22,500 bases of DNA from Bigelowiella natans CCMP2755 (Eukaryota; Cercozoa; Chlorarachniophyceae). The notes beneath the pieces were generated by a model. It searched no databases. It saw only the letters and a list, made by a program, of their open reading frames with translations, and was not told the DNA's origin. The stretch lies in contig ADNK01001893.1 in NCBI GenBank assembly GCA_000320545.1, forward strand, positions 1-22,500, in the 5' to 3' direction. Each line of letters opens with the position of its first letter. Position 1 is the stretch's first letter. A program made the translations under genes and the position numbers. Positions 19,438-22,500 of the stretch are shown here, piece by piece.

Positions 19438-20761
19438 CGAATGCAGGTCAGTAGGCCATTATCGGCAGCATCTCAAAATCATCACCGCAGCCAGCATTCT
19501 GTGCAGATCACAAGTGATGGCAAAGTAGTACCAGAATCAATGAATAACACCCGTTCGCAATATCCCCCTCCTCCGCAATACCACGACGAAATCCTCAAAT
19601 ATTACGACTATACCCAGTGTTGCTTCACGATGGATAGGTAGTCACTGGTACCGTTTTCCAACTGAATTTGTGCGTCGACTCTAATGCGCGCATGTGTGTT
19701 GCTAGATTCAACTACTTGCCCGTACGCAACAACCGCGTTGCATTCATGCAAGTTGGCTTATGGGGTTCTAAAGTAAGAAGATCTATCCATGTGCAGAGAT
19801 CATATTAAAACCTGCTGGTTTTACCATCTGAAGCTTGTGCCCCCACCCCCCCCAACTGAACAGCCTGGCACGTATGACACAGCCGCATATTCCTTCACAA
19901 AAGTGCGAATATCACCTGCTCTGAAGCAAAAAGTTGAGGCAACAGATGCTGATATCATCGTGGTAATAGTTGTATTGATCGTAGGAATATCAGGGAGTGA
20001 GTGCCAAATCAGAAATATTACCTAGAAAATCATATAGAAAAGCATTTCTAGTACACTCTCAACCCCCTACAACACGAAGACTTTAAACCAATCATCTGCA
20101 AAAAAACAAAGTGTTTTCATTGTACTCTCATCGATGAGGGCGATGAATATTCTTCATTCAGATTGATATTAAAGACCATCCAATAGTCGATGATGTTGTT
20201 GCAAAATACTCGATAAACGGCGGCTCAGCTCAGAGAACATCCTCCCGTATCACTTTCATAAGGAAAGAACCGCATTTATGTACAGGTAATATTTGTTTCT
20301 CTGGAAGTAGCGATAGATTACCTCAGTTTTTTTAAACCTCAATCTTTTCCGTATCATTCGACAAAGAAGCTTCCCTGATTCCAACCTTACTTTCTCCATC
20401 ATAATTACTCAGGCTGCTGCCTGATCGGATACGTTCACTGTATGGTCTTCACAATCGTGTGCATTCCGTGTGCTATTGTAATCGGCCGCAATCCGCCTCG
20501 AGCGACACAACTCACAAACTGTTACAGGTAGAGAGACAAAAGAACGTGGCGTTTCCTCTGGCAGCATCATCATATGACAGATACTTGTTGCAATAACGTG
20601 TTGTTTGATGTGGATTTGAATTCAGTTTGGCTCAGATCAGCATCAATCGTTACTCGGACGTACAGTCTCTTGACGTGGCAAGCAGCGTTGCGGGTGGAGC
20701 AGCTTCTGTTGCTGCCGCGATGGGTGGCAATGGAGAGCTGCGACAAGGATCGATGGCTTGA
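19106..20761 (+). CDS. Unknown protein with N-terminal beta-type repeat domain and one hydrophobic segment, complete, 7 exons
   Basis: Exons 19106-19294, 19447-19637, 19706-19772, 19834-19962, 20162-20285, 20413-20527 and 20626-20761 join with all phases consistent, giving about 316 aa. Residues 14-57 hold the motif VRIPDDVKAGQPFNVVVDGK...LKPGEEMTFQL. This short beta domain ('P.dvk.G..f.v...g') is, as I recall, frequent in stramenopile proteins. A Pro/Tyr-rich linker follows (SQYPPPPQYHDE), then a central soluble part (IDIKDHPIVDDVVAKYS) and one hydrophobic stretch CCLIGYVHCMVFTIVCIPCA (235-254) that could cross a membrane. The C-terminus is Ala/Gly-rich (VASSVAGGAASVAAAMGG). The first intron holds a TA tract. 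The acceptor at 20625 was chosen over the one 10 bases downstream because it restores the frame. Function unknown; membrane association is inference. Confidence 0.65.
19403..19435. repeat. (TA)n tract in the first intron of the gene at 19106
   Basis: About 16 TA units, ending about 11 bp before the acceptor at 19446. Confidence 0.9.
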
Positions 20762-21296
20762 AAGATTGCCGAGAATGAACTACACATATGCGCTGTTACG
20801 TTCCAGCATTGATGTGCAACATGATCATTTTTGTTCGCTTTTGCAAAAGATTTGAGCTGCACCTCGGAGTAACATGCTAGCTCAATTGCCAGCGCTTACA
20901 TTCTGCGTGCTAGCGTGGCATGTGGCTGTCTGCAATCGTGCAATGGCTGCGCAGGTGAAGTTGTGATGATCACGTCCAAATGCATGGAGGCTGTGCTGCT
21001 AACGCTTTTGCGCAACATCCATCACATGGAAATTTGAGTGCGAAGCGGGCTGCTGTGCTGTTCACCCTTTGGTTATTCCGTCTAGTGTCCTTCTTTCATG
21101 CAACGTTCTACCGCACTTGATAATTCCACTGATGCAATTCACCTATCAGCCAGCTCATCACGTTCAGCAATCATTTTGACGTCGCTACATGCGGGACATA
21201 GCTAGATAGGCTACATAACTACAATGAATTTGATATTTGATTTTTAGATTTACACGTACTAGAAGTGAGAGAGAATAACAGGAAACACGGGCTAGA

Positions 21297-21343
<47 letters not shown>

Positions 21344-21437
21344 AGAAAAAGTATACATGTCTAGACATTATGGTTGATCATGGACGTGAGGAATACACAA
21401 GTATTGCAATGCTTTTATCAGGATGTCAACGGCAATG
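20762..21437. other. Spacer between convergent genes with a (GA)n tract
   Basis: 3' flanks of the genes ending at 20761 (plus) and 21438 (minus). A (GA)n tract lies at about 21300-21339. Bases 20870-21180 are rich in GCA/TGC words, like 6540-6960 and 11460-11950. No gene seen. Confidence 0.6.
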
Positions 21438-22251
21438 TCACACTACACTACTTTGACTTTCTGTTCTTGCTTTCAATTTGAGAGTAGCATCGTCCTTGTG
21501 GGCGCCGTGAAATTTATCGTCTTCTTCGCCGTCTTTAGATTCGTTAGCGTCATCACTGCTGCTTCTAATCCCCCCACTTCGTTTAGTTAGAATGCTATTG
21601 CTTACAGCATTTCCATCCCCCGCAGCAAACATAGCTACTTCGTCTACCCCTTTCTCTTCCTCCTCCTCTTCCTCCTCCTCCTCGTCATCATCATCATCTA
21701 TAACAAACGTGGGCGATTTCTCACTGCTTCTCTTCAGACTGGTCTCCGCCTCCTCCTCCTCCTCCTCCCCCTCCTCCTCCTCCCCCTCCTCCTCCTCCCC
21801 CTCGTCCTCCTTACGCTTCTGCTGGAGAGGGGTATGACCACTAGTGCTGCCGTCGGCCTTTCTACTGATTCCAAAGTAGCTCAAGCTGCTCCAGATGCTA
21901 CTGCTCTTTCGAGCACTACTGCTATTACTATCACCACCATTGTTTTCCCCGTCACCAACAGCAGCGGTGGCACCCTTTTCTTCTAGATTCTGCCGGCGAC
22001 CATCCCCCCCCCCCTGATTGTGCTCCTCCTTCCCATCCCTCCCCCCCTGTTGTTGCTGTGATGCGAATGGATGGGGCTCTGGTGGTGGGGGGGGCTTGGT
22101 TGATACCCAGGCATCTATTTCTTCCTCCTCCTTTCGAAGCAGCATTGAAGTCTCCTCCTCAGTAGGAAGCACTAGGAGGAGGGGGAGGAGGAGGAGGAGG
22201 AGGAGGAGGACAGCCCGGAAATAGCAGTAAAAACCATGCAACAAGTAACAT
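21438..22251 (-). CDS. Secreted, extremely acidic low-complexity protein, 2 exons
   Basis: Exon 1 (22251-22212) starts at ATG and encodes MLLVAWFLLLFPG, a good signal-peptide core. A 40-nt GT-AG intron made almost only of CCT (22211-22172) follows. Exon 2 (22171-21438) restores the frame and ends at TAG; the product is about 257 aa. The uninterrupted frame reading through the intron begins only with TTG, and turns the CCT tract into poly-Leu. The mature part is hydrophilic: a Pro/Gln-rich stretch (STKPPPPPEPHPF), Gly/Asn/Ser-rich linkers, then two Glu/Asp blocks (about residues 148-215, EEEEGEEEEGEEEEEEAE and DDDDDEEEEEEEEEE) separated by a short Ser/Lys segment, and a charged tail. Such chains can bind Ca2+ or basic proteins and occur in secretory-lumen and biomineral proteins; that is inference. 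No family recognised. Confidence 0.6.
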
Positions 22252-22287
22252 TGTGATCGATCATGAGAATCGCCGATTTGGAAGGAC

Positions 22288-22307
22288 GGAGGGGGGGGGG
22301 GGGGGGA
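22288..22307. repeat. G-run upstream of the acidic secreted protein gene
   Basis: An almost pure G tract of roughly 16 lies about 40 bp upstream of the minus-strand start codon at 22251. Confidence 0.85.
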
Positions 22308-22340
22308 AGAGGGGCAGCAGGTGTTCTTCCTTTCTCATGG

Positions 22341-22462
22341 CTAATCGAGCACTAATCCCCACTCCTCCTGCCCCTCGTTTATTATCATGACCGAACCTTT
22401 GCCATATGTCTTCCTCAAACGCTCTTGCAGCCGATTGAGGTCCCTGTTCCAGTAGAAGGACA
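22341..22462 (-). CDS. Terminal exon of a gene entering from the right edge (frame ambiguous)
   Basis: Downstream of an acceptor (gcctatag, ending at 22463) the minus strand has two credible frames. One encodes SFYWNRDLNRLQERLRKTYG and ends at TAG 22343-22341. The other encodes VLLLEQGPQSAARAFEEDIW and stays open past 22341 through a poly-C tract to a stop near 22257. Upstream exons lie beyond base 22500, so the phase cannot be fixed here. Confidence 0.35.
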
Positions 22463-22500
22463 CTATAGGCTCGACTCCTTATTTGTAATCGTGATAATCC

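Noticed and set aside
20574-20855. 93-aa plus frame over the last exon of the gene at 19106
   Set aside because: Using the acceptor at 20625 keeps the frame and gives a natural Ala/Gly-rich C-terminus; this frame is a shadow.

Overview
The window is nuclear DNA from an intron-dense, microsatellite-rich eukaryote. The strongest hints to lineage are a two-component receiver protein and a plant/alga-type seven-pass THH1/TOM1-like protein, which argue against an animal. A stramenopile alga (diatom or relative) or another SAR-type alga is my best guess, not a proof. No rRNA, tRNA, transposase, CRISPR array or prokaryotic signal was seen. Almost none of the long open frames are whole genes. The genes are strings of short exons (19 to about 560 nt), and most introns carry simple repeats. 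I rebuilt the gene models by hand, by matching GT-AG (rarely GC-AG) sites and codon phase.

Layout. (1) 288-2357, minus: N-terminal part of a 5-formyltetrahydrofolate cyclo-ligase (MTHFS) gene in eight small exons, running off the left edge. (2) 2801-6075, plus: a multi-pass membrane protein resembling the THH1/TOM1/TOM3 family, divergent from MTHFS. (3) 6076-7084: spacer with a long GT tract. (4) 7085-7970, minus: a complete two-exon response-regulator receiver protein. (5) 8771-10704, plus: an unknown protein with a KKRVTFAD motif (PP1-docking type) and a glycine-zipper segment. It meets tail-to-tail a minus-strand terminal exon (10708-10978) that also carries an RVxF-like motif. (6) 11000-12400: mostly unassigned. 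(7) 12426-12729, plus: a small candidate tail-anchored protein. (8) 12902-14560, minus: a complete five-exon basic RGG/RS-rich protein. (9) 15065 to about 18660, minus: a long multi-exon low-complexity gene whose last seven exons join cleanly and whose 5' half is only partly resolved. (10) 19106-20761, plus: a complete seven-exon protein with an N-terminal beta-type domain and one hydrophobic segment, divergent from (9). (11) 21438-22251, minus: a secreted, extremely acidic protein. (12) 22341-22462, minus: terminal exon of a gene entering from the right.

The genes do not form an evident pathway; this is ordinary gene-by-gene eukaryotic organisation. The notable signals are architectural: a conserved metabolic enzyme cut into exons as small as 19 nt by repeat-filled introns, at least one forced GC-AG intron, several candidate introns of 24-44 nt, a near-perfect (CA)(TA)(GT) palindrome, and two convergent neighbours that both carry PP1-docking-like motifs.
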